From Streptosporangiaceae bacterium (GTDB taxonomy: Bacteria > Actinomycetota > Actinomycetes > Streptosporangiales > Streptosporangiaceae), in the NCBI GenBank assembly GCA_030050125.1, contig JASIJN010000305.1:1-14029 (forward strand): a stretch of 14,029 bases of DNA, given 5' to 3'. A program made the position numbers and the translations under genes. Positions 7,278 through 13,404 of the stretch are shown here, in pieces. Below the pieces are notes generated by a model. The model had not been told where the DNA came from. It did no database searches and saw only the letters and a program-made list of their open reading frames with translations. Every line of letters starts with the position of its first letter. Positions within the stretch are counted from its first letter, which is position 1.

Positions 7278-7745
7278 TTACGGTACCAGCGGCGCGCCGC
7301 CAGAGGATCGCCTGATCAGGTCGGCCAGCTCCTCCGGCCAGACCGCCTCCGTGGTGCCGTCGAGCTCGGCCAGCGTCCACCAGCGCCAGGCCGCGATCCC
7401 GTCGCTGGCGTGCATGGCCTCCACGCCGCGGATTTCCCTGCGGGGCTGGTCGATCCGGGCCAGGTAGAGACGCTCCACCTGACGGACCAGCTCGTCGCTG
7501 TAGGCCATGTCGAAGCTGCGCCGCAGCACCTCGCCGATGAGGGTCACGTCGTTCCAGCCGGTTTCCTCCGCCAGCTCGCGCAGGGCGGCCGCCGGGTAGT
7601 CCTCACCGTCGTTGAGCCCCCCGCCCGGCGTGGACCAGTGGGTGCCGTTCGGCGGGCCGTCGTCATACCGCATGAGCAGGACGCGGTCATCCGGGTCGAG
7701 CAGCACCACCCGGGCGGCCCGGCGCACCCGCACAGGTTTCGTCAC
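7278..7745 (-). CDS. NUDIX hydrolase
   Basis: This cytoplasmic Mg2+-dependent pyrophosphohydrolase cleaves nucleoside diphosphates linked to another moiety. It is a compact 155-residue protein with a complete Nudix box at residues 42-64: G42, E48, then REL-A-EE-T-G-W from 56 to 64, matching GX5EX7REUXEEXGU. The HWSTPGGG approach to the box is typical of stand-alone NUDIX proteins. GTG 7745 is the start: MTKPVRVRRAARVVLLD begins right at the first strand. The Shine-Dalgarno sequence is weak (GAAAG), in line with coupling to the membrane-protein gene that stops 9 bases upstream. The substrate cannot be read from the sequence. Its position with glycosyltransferase genes hints at nucleotide-sugar or polyprenyl-related housekeeping, but that is a guess. 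Confidence 0.88.
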   Translation of the reverse strand: MTKPVRVRRAARVVLLDPDDRVLLMRYDDGPPNGTHWSTPGGGLNDGEDYPAAALRELAEETGWNDVTLIGEVLRRSFDMAYSDELVRQVERLYLARIDQPRREIRGVEAMHASDGIAAWRWWTLAELDGTTEAVWPEELADLIRRSSGGAPLVP

Positions 7746-7754
7746 GCTTTCAGA

Positions 7755-9275
7755 CTATTCTCGTCCCTCGCGGGGGCGCAGCGACCGGATCAGGACGCTG
7801 ACGCCAAGCACGCCGGCCGGCACCAGCGTGACCAGCGCGGGCAGCTGATAACGCCAGGAGAACTCGAACACGTCCGATGCCAGGGTCACGAACGCCCCGG
7901 CGGTGAAGAACAGCAGGCAGCCGAGGGCCAGGCCGCGGGTCCCCGGATCCAGCCGACGGCGCGCCACGGCCACGCCCGAGCCGATCAGGCCGGCCACCGC
8001 GCAGGCCAGCAGGAACGGCCCGGGCGTGTAGCCGCCGTGCAGCTGGTAGGCGCGCAGGAACGAGGCGACCGGACGCCAGACGGCCGGCTCGCCGCCACCG
8101 AATTGGCTGGTCGCGGCCTTGACCACGGCCTGCGAGGTCCAGGGCGGGTAGTACGTGTACGTGGTCTGGAACTGCCAGCGGGCAATGGGGGTATCGCCCC
8201 CCTGGCCGTCCCGGGTCAGCGCGAACAGCTTGACCACGTCGCGGGCGTAGGCGTCCAGGACCCGCGACGGCTGCTGGCTGAGCACACGGTGGTTGAAGTC
8301 GGAGATCAGGCTGTTGACTTCGCCCCGGGGCAGGTTCGAGTAGTAGGGCTGCACCGGGGAAGCCTTGGCGTACTCCAGCCAGTCCGGCCCGCGCGCCTGC
8401 TGAGCCGCGGTCGGGCACAGCCCCCGCTCGTCGGAGGGCAGCCGCAGCGTGGCGCAGTCCGCGGCCGCCGCCAGCCGGCCGTAGAGCGACGTGACGCCGG
8501 AGTGCGACAGGAAGAAATCGCCGGTCAGCAGGTACGAGCCGGAGCAGTAGGCCACGATGGGCAGGGCGAACGCGACGCACATGGCCGCGGCCTTCCCGAC
8601 CGCACGGCGCCAGCCGCCGCCCGCGGCGAGCAGGTAGATCACCGCCGGCAGAATCAGGACCTCGCCGACCTGCGCCACCGTGGCCGAGGTGCCCAGCACG
8701 ATGCCGGCCGCGACGACGCGGCGCCAGCCCGCGTCCGGGCGCCAGAGCAGGATGGCCAGGCCCGCCACGATCAGGGCCTCGAACCACACGTCTGGCATGA
8801 TCATCTGCTCGATCTGCAGCTGGTAGGCGTCGAGCAGCACCGGCGCGATGGCCAGCGCGGCCAGCCAGCGGTTCACGCCGCGGCGCATGAGCAGCAGGTA
8901 GATGACCACGGCCATGGCCACGCCCAGCAGGTGCTGCACCGCGGCGACGGTGTCGAAGTTGGCGACCAGCAGGATCGCCCGCAGCGGTCCCTTGTACCCG
9001 ACCGGGTCCATGCCGTCGGCGTTGTAGAGGTACCGCACCGAGTCGACGAAGAACAGCGCCGGGCGGTAGGCAAGCTCGGCCGCGGTCCGCAGCGCCAGCC
9101 CCGCGGCCAGCAGGAGGACCGCCAGCCAGTGCCGTCGCAGCACGGCCTGAGCGGCCCGCCAGCGGCCCGTCCGGGCCCGGGCGGGCGGGCCGGTACGGCG
9201 GACGGCCCGCGGCTGGTCCTGCGCCGTCTCCACGCGGGCGGGCTCCGCCTGCCTGTTCTCAAGCACGGGCGTCAC
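7755..9275 (-). CDS. Polytopic membrane protein, probable GT-C-fold glycosyltransferase
   Basis: A 506-residue integral membrane protein. A basic, proline-rich cytoplasmic N-terminus (1-48) leads to a first helix at about 50-68, followed by an acidic loop motif FFVDSVRY (D78). An Asp in this first external loop is typical of GT-C enzymes, which take sugars from polyprenyl-phosphate donors. Further helices follow at about 110-130, 137-150, 165-178, 188-218 and 230-250. A long external segment (about 250-415) holds C274 and C287, a possible disulfide. The last helices span about 420-497, with SWRYQLPALV near 473 as in dolichyl-phosphate-mannosyltransferase-like proteins. GTG 9275 starts 15 bases after the mannosyltransferase stop, so the two probably form an operon and may act on the same lipoglycan or polysaccharide. 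Donor and acceptor are unknown. Confidence 0.72.
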   Translation of the reverse strand: MTPVLENRQAEPARVETAQDQPRAVRRTGPPARARTGRWRAAQAVLRRHWLAVLLLAAGLALRTAAELAYRPALFFVDSVRYLYNADGMDPVGYKGPLRAILLVANFDTVAAVQHLLGVAMAVVIYLLLMRRGVNRWLAALAIAPVLLDAYQLQIEQMIMPDVWFEALIVAGLAILLWRPDAGWRRVVAAGIVLGTSATVAQVGEVLILPAVIYLLAAGGGWRRAVGKAAAMCVAFALPIVAYCSGSYLLTGDFFLSHSGVTSLYGRLAAAADCATLRLPSDERGLCPTAAQQARGPDWLEYAKASPVQPYYSNLPRGEVNSLISDFNHRVLSQQPSRVLDAYARDVVKLFALTRDGQGGDTPIARWQFQTTYTYYPPWTSQAVVKAATSQFGGGEPAVWRPVASFLRAYQLHGGYTPGPFLLACAVAGLIGSGVAVARRRLDPGTRGLALGCLLFFTAGAFVTLASDVFEFSWRYQLPALVTLVPAGVLGVSVLIRSLRPREGRE

Positions 9276-9290
9276 AGCCCCGCGGCCTGG

Positions 9291-10745
9291 TCATTTTCCG
9301 ACCGGGCCATGGCCGCCGTTGGAGAGCCAGAGGGCGAGGAACACCGTGACGATGGTCAGCCATCTGGTCATCCGGTTGCGCGGGACGAGCGTCAGCGTGG
9401 CCCAGGCGATCGCCGTGTACCACGCGAACACCCACGGAGCGACCAGCACCCAGGCGAAGGACAAGGCGAACGGGGCCACCACCTCGCGGGGCTGATCGGA
9501 GGAGATCCGCCGGTAGATGACCCAGGCCAGGCCCAGCAGGGCGATCGGCCAGAGGATGCCGATGATCAGGGTCGTGGCGGGCTGGCTCATGCCCAGCGCC
9601 TCGGCGATCATCTGGAAGATCCGCCAGGGCGAGGGCATGATGACCCACTTCAGTCCCTCGAACGTCGACTTCAGCGCGTCCAGGCCCCAGAAGCTGTACT
9701 GGACGGCGAAGGTCGCCAGGGCCACCGCCGTGATCCGGGTCACCCGCAGCCACTCGCGCCGCCGCAGCAGCGGCCAGGCCAGCCCGATCCCGATCAGGAC
9801 CGCGTTGATCTTTATTCCGCAGGCCGCGCCGATCAGCACGCCGACCAGGACGTCGCCCCACACGCCCGACACCTTGCGCGCCACCTGGATCGCGCAGAGA
9901 GCCGCGGCGGCCACGAACGTGTCGAGCTGGCCGCCACTGACCAGCTGCTGCAGGATGACCGGGTTGGCCACCCAGAACAGGGTGGCCCTGACCGGGTCGT
10001 CTGAGGTCTTGAGCAGCAGGAACCCCAGGCCGATGAACACCGCGCCGGTCAGGATCATCAGGATCCAGATGGTGGTGGCGACGCTCCGCCCGCCGAGCGA
10101 CGCGGCGAACGACTGGATCACGGTGGCGATGGGACCGTAGACCGACGGCTGGCCCCGCCAGACCGTGCCGACGACCTTGGTATACGGCGAATGGGGCCCG
10201 AGCGCGGCGATAGGGCTGGTGGTGTACGGGTTCCCGCCCAGCGAGGCGATCCTGCCGTAGGCCGCGTAGCTGGCGATGTCCGAGGAGCCGACCGGGGTGA
10301 GGCTGACCATGACGGCGACGATTCCCGTGCTCACCAGCAGCAGGCGGCGCGGATCGGGGCGCCAGCCCTGGCTGTGCGCCCACAGCATGCCGGCCAGCCC
10401 CAGGCAGGCGAGAACGTCCCCGGCGTAGAGCAGGGCCATGGCGATGGCGTCGTTGTTGCCCAGCGACGGGAGCAGGTGCGACAGCGGCAGCCTGATCGGC
10501 AGCGTCTCGGTGTTGGGCGCGGTCGCCCCGACCAGCATCCCCAGCAGCAGCCCGAGCCCGGACACGGTGACGGCGACCTTGGGGTCGGCGAGCCTGCTCC
10601 ACGACAGCCTGCGGATCAGCGTGGACATGACCCGCTCGATCGGGCCGGCCGTGCCACCCCGCTCCAGGGGGTCGTACGTCCGGAACCGACCGATCTGCCC
10701 GGTCGATCCGGGCGGGTCGGCCGACTGAGTGGACACCCGTGTCAC
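9291..10745 (-). CDS. mptB: Polyprenol-phosphomannose-dependent alpha-1,6-mannosyltransferase, MptB-like
   Basis: An integral membrane GT-C glycosyltransferase of 484 residues. In corynebacteria and mycobacteria, MptB uses polyprenyl-phosphate mannose to build the alpha-1,6-mannan core of lipomannan. The signature here is the external-loop motif GSSDIASYAAYGR (D156), followed by GGNPYTTSP and SVYGPIATVIQS (201-212). The ANPVILQQLVSGGQLDTF segment in the middle and about a dozen hydrophobic helices also fit. The start GTG 10745 has GGAGG ten bases upstream, slightly long; GTG 10736 is too far from that site. This is the first gene of the minus-strand block, so a promoter should lie in 10746-10850, but I could not pick out a clear -35/-10 pair. 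The family is well supported. The gene symbol is by resemblance and the exact linkage formed is inferred. Confidence 0.8.
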   Translation of the reverse strand: MTRVSTQSADPPGSTGQIGRFRTYDPLERGGTAGPIERVMSTLIRRLSWSRLADPKVAVTVSGLGLLLGMLVGATAPNTETLPIRLPLSHLLPSLGNNDAIAMALLYAGDVLACLGLAGMLWAHSQGWRPDPRRLLLVSTGIVAVMVSLTPVGSSDIASYAAYGRIASLGGNPYTTSPIAALGPHSPYTKVVGTVWRGQPSVYGPIATVIQSFAASLGGRSVATTIWILMILTGAVFIGLGFLLLKTSDDPVRATLFWVANPVILQQLVSGGQLDTFVAAAALCAIQVARKVSGVWGDVLVGVLIGAACGIKINAVLIGIGLAWPLLRRREWLRVTRITAVALATFAVQYSFWGLDALKSTFEGLKWVIMPSPWRIFQMIAEALGMSQPATTLIIGILWPIALLGLAWVIYRRISSDQPREVVAPFALSFAWVLVAPWVFAWYTAIAWATLTLVPRNRMTRWLTIVTVFLALWLSNGGHGPVGK

Positions 10746-11073
10746 CTAGGCCATGCCTCCACTAGCGGACCTGCGCGGCCAATGTCGGCGCACTGCCGCG
10801 CCGCCCGGGCGTGAACTCCGGGATGCCTTCGTCACTTCTCGGCTGGCCCTGCCGGCACGTCTTCGGCCAGCTTAAGGCGGCGCCCGAAGGCTCCACGCCA
10901 CATTCTCCTGAATCGTACCGGCGAGTCAGGGACCACGGCGCGAGAGGCCCTGCAGGATGCCGGGTCAACGTGCACGACGGCGGCATGGGTTCCCGGACCT
11001 GTTTAGCGTGGTGTCCCGAGCAGGCGGGGATCCCCGGGGGGCGCGCCCGTTCCGGCCGCCGACGGGCGAAGTG
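10746..11073. other. Intergenic region without a recognisable gene
   Basis: This is the divergent space between mptB and the 400-aa gene. Short open frames exist on both strands (for example 10811-11083 plus and 10762-10986 minus), but none has a convincing ribosome site or recognisable sequence. GGGGATCCCC at 11026-11035 is a palindrome. CGCCCGT (11044-11050) pairs with ACGGGCG (11062-11068) across an 11-base loop. No U-run follows, so a terminator is not supported. The mptB promoter must lie here or just inside, but it is not identifiable by eye. Confidence 0.5.
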
Positions 11074-11122
11074 TATTACGTAGTAAGCGTCATACAGATT
11101 ACCCGTACCGGGAGGTCTGGCA
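11074..11122 (+). repeat. Left copy of 49-bp vapBC operator/leader repeat (degenerate)
   Basis: This block matches 12512-12560 at 41 of 49 positions without gaps. The first 12 bases (TATTACGTAGTA) and the ACCGGGAGG ribosome-site region are identical. The palindrome of the right copy is damaged here: the right arm reads GCGTCATA instead of ACGTAATA. Seven of the eight differences fall at codon positions 1 or 2 of the shared frame and change five residues, so it is conserved as DNA, not protein. It lies 25 bases upstream of the -35 box of the 400-aa gene, where a repressor could act. Confidence 0.8.
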
Positions 11123-11124
11123 CA

Positions 11125-11151
11125 GTGCGGACGAATTCGCTCTCATATTGA
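11125..11151 (+). pseudogene. Possible vapB 5' remnant or 8-codon leader ORF
   Basis: Downstream of the left repeat, GGGAGG is followed nine bases later by GTG and the frame RTNSLSY before TGA. The right copy begins MLLNSKGQ. The shared Asn-Ser lines up if three bases were gained next to the start. After that the likeness stops. This may be the stump of a second antitoxin gene cut off when the neighbouring gene arrived, or an accidental leader peptide. Its stop lies inside the TTGACA of the next promoter. Confidence 0.3.
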
Positions 11152-11176
11152 CACAACGAGACATCCTGTCTACTCT
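11148..11176 (+). promoter_or_regulatory. Sigma70-like promoter of the 400-aa gene
   Basis: A perfect -35 hexamer TTGACA (11148-11153) is followed, after exactly 17 bases, by TACTCT (11171-11176), which fits the -10 pattern TANNNT. Transcription would start near 11183, giving a leader of about 70 bases to ATG 11255. ATCATC (11197-11202) and GATGAT (11208-11213) could form a small hairpin within that leader. Such a consensus-like promoter stands out in this GC-rich window. Confidence 0.6.
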
Positions 11177-11254
11177 TAATGCACCGTTTGATCGGAATCA
11201 TCGCCTTGATGATCATTTGTCGTGACGTGCTGGAGTGAAGGGCTGCGTTCGCAC

Positions 11255-12457
11255 ATGTCGAACTTGATAAACGATCGTGCGGTCGGCACTACGGATTCGG
11301 CGGATGATTCTAAGTTATTCCGCCTCCCCCCGGTCGCGATCTTCTGGGATGGGTATGCCCTGACCGATCTGCCCCAATGGGACGCGGAAACACGTTACGC
11401 GACGGAGCGCAGCATAGCTGCTCTAGAGTCGATACCGATCTATACGGGAATCGTTGACCGGGATGCTGGTCTTGCCGACGCCGCCGCGGTTGTCGGCACG
11501 CTAGTTCAGGCAGCCGGGACCAAGACAGGACTGCCCGACGTCGCAGGGCTTCCACCTCGATCGCCGGTTGAGGAGTACTTCAGAGTCCGTGCCGCGAACT
11601 TAACGCCCGTGCAAGCTGCCCTGCAAGCGGCAATAGTCATCGAGCGCGGCCTGCGTGACCTGCGTAGCGTGCCATTATCAGGAAATGACCTCACCTGGGA
11701 ACTCGCGTCGATGCGCCAGGCAATTATCGACGTTTTCGGCGATCAGCAGGAGGCCGGACATGAGCCGGTCCGGCCGACGACGGAAGCCACGGGCGCAGCA
11801 CCCGCGGCACCCGCGCAAGACGACTTCGTCATGCGCAAGGCCCGCGAGACGTGGCTCGCGAGATGGATCATCGGGCATCACGTGCACGCACTGCTCAATG
11901 TCTGCGCGACCGCCGCGGTCAGCGCGGCCATCGACGCGCTCCGCGCGGGCGACTCGGCGCAAGCGGTTGCTGATCTTCACCGGGCAACGACGTATGCACG
12001 GGGGATTCCTGCTGCCAGGGCACATGCCGCGGCAATGCCGTCCGACTTCTACTGTGCGGTGGTGCGCCCGACCATGATGCCGACACTCGTCGCCGTTCCC
12101 CTGAGCGGGAGCATGCATATAGGTTATCGCGCTTACCGCAAAGCGCTCCAAACACTGACGAAAGTCTTGCCGGATCCAGTGGTTGATCTCGCTCCTCGTG
12201 AACCGGACCTGGCTTTCGCCAGGGAGGCCCTGTTCGAGGCAGACATCGTCGAGGCGGAACGGCATGTCTCGCTGGCCGAGTCGGCCGTGGGCGACGCTCG
12301 CTCGCTCGTGCAGTCACAGACGGTGCCCGAGAATGCGGTCGCCTCGCTGCGTAAAATGCGTCATATCCGGGCTGCACGTTATCAACCGTTTATTCGCTTC
12401 GCTGACGATCTGGCAGCCCAGCATCTGACGCAAGACGAAGACTCAGCGGATAGCTGA
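11255..12457 (+). CDS. Unrecognised helical protein with rare codons, bracketed by vapBC operator repeats
   Basis: I do not recognise this 400-residue protein. It has no signal peptide or membrane helix. Two mostly helical parts (about 40-165 and 190-390) are joined by a Pro/Ala-rich linker (170-188). It carries a His-rich stretch WIIGHHVHALLNVC (204-217) and a segment AAAMPSDFYCAVVRPTMMP (258-276). The all-helical build with paired histidines loosely recalls the histidine-ligated heme-dependent aromatic oxygenases (SfmD, MarE and TyrH relatives), but I cannot confirm any heme ligand. Codon use differs from its neighbours: TTA at 11315 and 11675 and several ATA, AAT and TAT codons, suggesting transfer and possible bldA-type control. 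ATG 11255 is preferred; in-frame GTG 11222 would add 11 residues. Neither has a good Shine-Dalgarno sequence. Confidence 0.75.
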   Translation: MSNLINDRAVGTTDSADDSKLFRLPPVAIFWDGYALTDLPQWDAETRYATERSIAALESIPIYTGIVDRDAGLADAAAVVGTLVQAAGTKTGLPDVAGLPPRSPVEEYFRVRAANLTPVQAALQAAIVIERGLRDLRSVPLSGNDLTWELASMRQAIIDVFGDQQEAGHEPVRPTTEATGAAPAAPAQDDFVMRKARETWLARWIIGHHVHALLNVCATAAVSAAIDALRAGDSAQAVADLHRATTYARGIPAARAHAAAMPSDFYCAVVRPTMMPTLVAVPLSGSMHIGYRAYRKALQTLTKVLPDPVVDLAPREPDLAFAREALFEADIVEAERHVSLAESAVGDARSLVQSQTVPENAVASLRKMRHIRAARYQPFIRFADDLAAQHLTQDEDSADS

Positions 12458-12507
12458 GTCGCCCTGTAACCACCAGGACCAGACCGTCAGCATTTGCGAG
12501 TGCGACG

Positions 12508-12532
12508 CTACTATTACGTAGTAGACGTAATA
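12508..12532 (+). promoter_or_regulatory. Palindromic operator of the vapBC module
   Basis: Two overlapping perfect inverted repeats lie directly before vapB. TATTACGT (12512-12519) pairs with ACGTAATA (12525-12532) across 5 bases. CTACTA (12508-12513) pairs with TAGTAG (12519-12524), also across 5 bases. A further 10-base palindrome, CCGGTACCGG (12540-12549), runs into the ribosome site. VapB-type antitoxins, usually with VapC, bind such palindromes and repress their own operon (family knowledge). The site is AT-rich against the surroundings. A clean -35/-10 pair could not be assigned. Confidence 0.6.
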
Positions 12533-12560
12533 CAGGATACCGGTACCGGGAGGGCTGTCA
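12512..12560 (+). repeat. Right copy of 49-bp vapBC operator/leader repeat
   Basis: This is the intact partner of the block at 11074-11122, in direct orientation 1438 bases downstream, identical at 41 of 49 positions. It contains the vapBC operator palindrome and the GGGAGGG ribosome site and ends on the first base of the vapB start codon. The identity fades right after the start codon. Confidence 0.8.
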
Positions 12561-12799
12561 TGCTGCTGAATAGCAAAGGCCAGGTGACCATCCCGGCGCA
12601 CCTGCGGGCCAAGTACGGGCTGCACGCTGGGGACGAGGTCGAGGTCGTCGAGGTCGACGGCGCGCTCCAGATCAAGCGCACGGAGGGGGCCGAGAGCAGA
12701 GGGCAAAGGCTGGTGCGGCGGCTGCGCAACACGGCCACCGGCCAGGGCGTAGCGGGCATGAGCACCGACCAGATCATGGCCTTGCTCCGTGGCGAGTGA
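12560..12799 (+). CDS. vapB: VapB-type antitoxin, AbrB/MazE fold
   Basis: A 79-residue antitoxin whose N-terminal half is a SpoVT-AbrB/MazE-like DNA-binding domain: NSKGQVTIPAHLRAKYGL (4-21) then GDEVEVVEVDGALQIKR (24-40). The C-terminal tail (about 45-79) would bind and block the toxin. ATG 12560 has GGGAGGG (12548-12554) five bases upstream. The frame is open upstream through the operator, but there the two repeat copies differ mainly at amino-acid-changing positions, so that part is not coding. The gene overlaps vapC by 11 bases. It is likely self-repressed through the palindrome at 12508-12532, with VapC as co-repressor. Confidence 0.85.
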   Translation: MLLNSKGQVTIPAHLRAKYGLHAGDEVEVVEVDGALQIKRTEGAESRGQRLVRRLRNTATGQGVAGMSTDQIMALLRGE

Positions 12800-13265
12800 C
12801 GCGCCGGCGATCCGCCCCGCCACCCTTGTCGACTCCTGCGTGCTGCTGGATGTCATCACCGGTGACGAGCAATGGGCCGACTGGTCTGGGAGACACATCG
12901 CGGCGGCCATGGACGCCGGCCGGGTGGTGATCAACCCGCTCATCTACGCCGAGGTCTCGGTCGGCTACCAGACCGTCGAGGAACTCGAGGAACTGCTCCC
13001 GGCCAGCGACTACGAGCGCGAGCCCTTGCCGTGCCTGGCAGGCTTCGCCGCCGGCAAGGCCCTTGTGCGCTACCGGCGCGGTCGCGGTGACGAGCGATCG
13101 CCGATGCCCGACTTCTACATCGGCGCTCACGCCGCCGTAACCGGCTACCGGCTGCTGACCCGAGATGTCCGGCGGTACCGGAGGTACTTCCCGACCATCG
13201 ACATCATCGCTCCGGCGTCATCCGAAGGCCAGACGCTGGCCAGCCCGGCGCTGAACCCGGGCTGA
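12789..13265 (+). CDS. vapC: VapC-type toxin, PIN-domain ribonuclease
   Basis: A PIN-domain protein of 158 residues. VapC toxins are Mg2+-dependent ribonucleases that cut tRNA or rRNA and stop growth unless held by VapB. The acidic active-site residues are in place: D15 in LVDSCVLLD, E55 in YAEVSVGY, D108 in MPDFYIGAHA and D126 in LLTRDVRRYRRYFP. The toxin therefore looks intact. GTG 12789 starts inside vapB (11-base overlap) with no good ribosome site, so translation probably depends on vapB. The C-terminal tail (about 140-158) is low in conserved sequence, and its stop lies in an 11-base tandem duplication (13250-13271). The RNA target is unknown. Confidence 0.87.
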   Translation: MASDAPAIRPATLVDSCVLLDVITGDEQWADWSGRHIAAAMDAGRVVINPLIYAEVSVGYQTVEELEELLPASDYEREPLPCLAGFAAGKALVRYRRGRGDERSPMPDFYIGAHAAVTGYRLLTRDVRRYRRYFPTIDIIAPASSEGQTLASPALNPG

Positions 13266-13271
13266 ACCCGG
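13250..13271 (+). repeat. 11-bp tandem duplication at the vapC 3' end
   Basis: GCTGAACCCGG occurs twice in a row (13250-13260 and 13261-13271). The second copy supplies the vapC TGA. Without the duplication the frame would run on for a few codons (continuing GHSGPMRP and then TGA near 13293). It is probably a replication-slippage event outside the catalytic core, with little effect on VapC. Confidence 0.75.
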
Positions 13272-13404
13272 GTCATAGCGGACCGATGCGTCCGTGAGGG
13301 TAGACTGCTCTTGCGATTTGTGCTGGTAGTTGACATGTGCCCAGACGGCGACGCCTGGACCGCCACGGTATCCGGACACAATGGCTGCCTTGGAGACCCA
13401 CGAT

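Noticed and set aside
7239..10004. Very long open frame (921 codons) on the plus strand
   Set aside because: It lies antisense to the NUDIX, GT-C and MptB-like genes, which have clear motifs. Its Gly/Arg/Gln/His/Asp-rich low-complexity product is typical of shadow frames in high-GC DNA.
11044..11068. 7-bp hairpin before the left operator copy
   Set aside because: No following T-run and an 11-base loop; too weak to call a terminator.
10811..11083. 90-codon plus-strand frame in the intergenic region
   Set aside because: No ribosome site, no recognisable domain, and overlapped by an equally poor minus-strand frame (10762-10986).
12494..12559. N-terminal extension of vapB through the operator
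   Set aside because: The frame is open in both repeat copies, but most differences between the copies change the amino acid. ATG 12560 has an ideal ribosome site.
13330..13335. Perfect TTGACA upstream of the lipoprotein gene
   Set aside because: No TANNNT lies 16-19 bases downstream, so a promoter cannot be supported.
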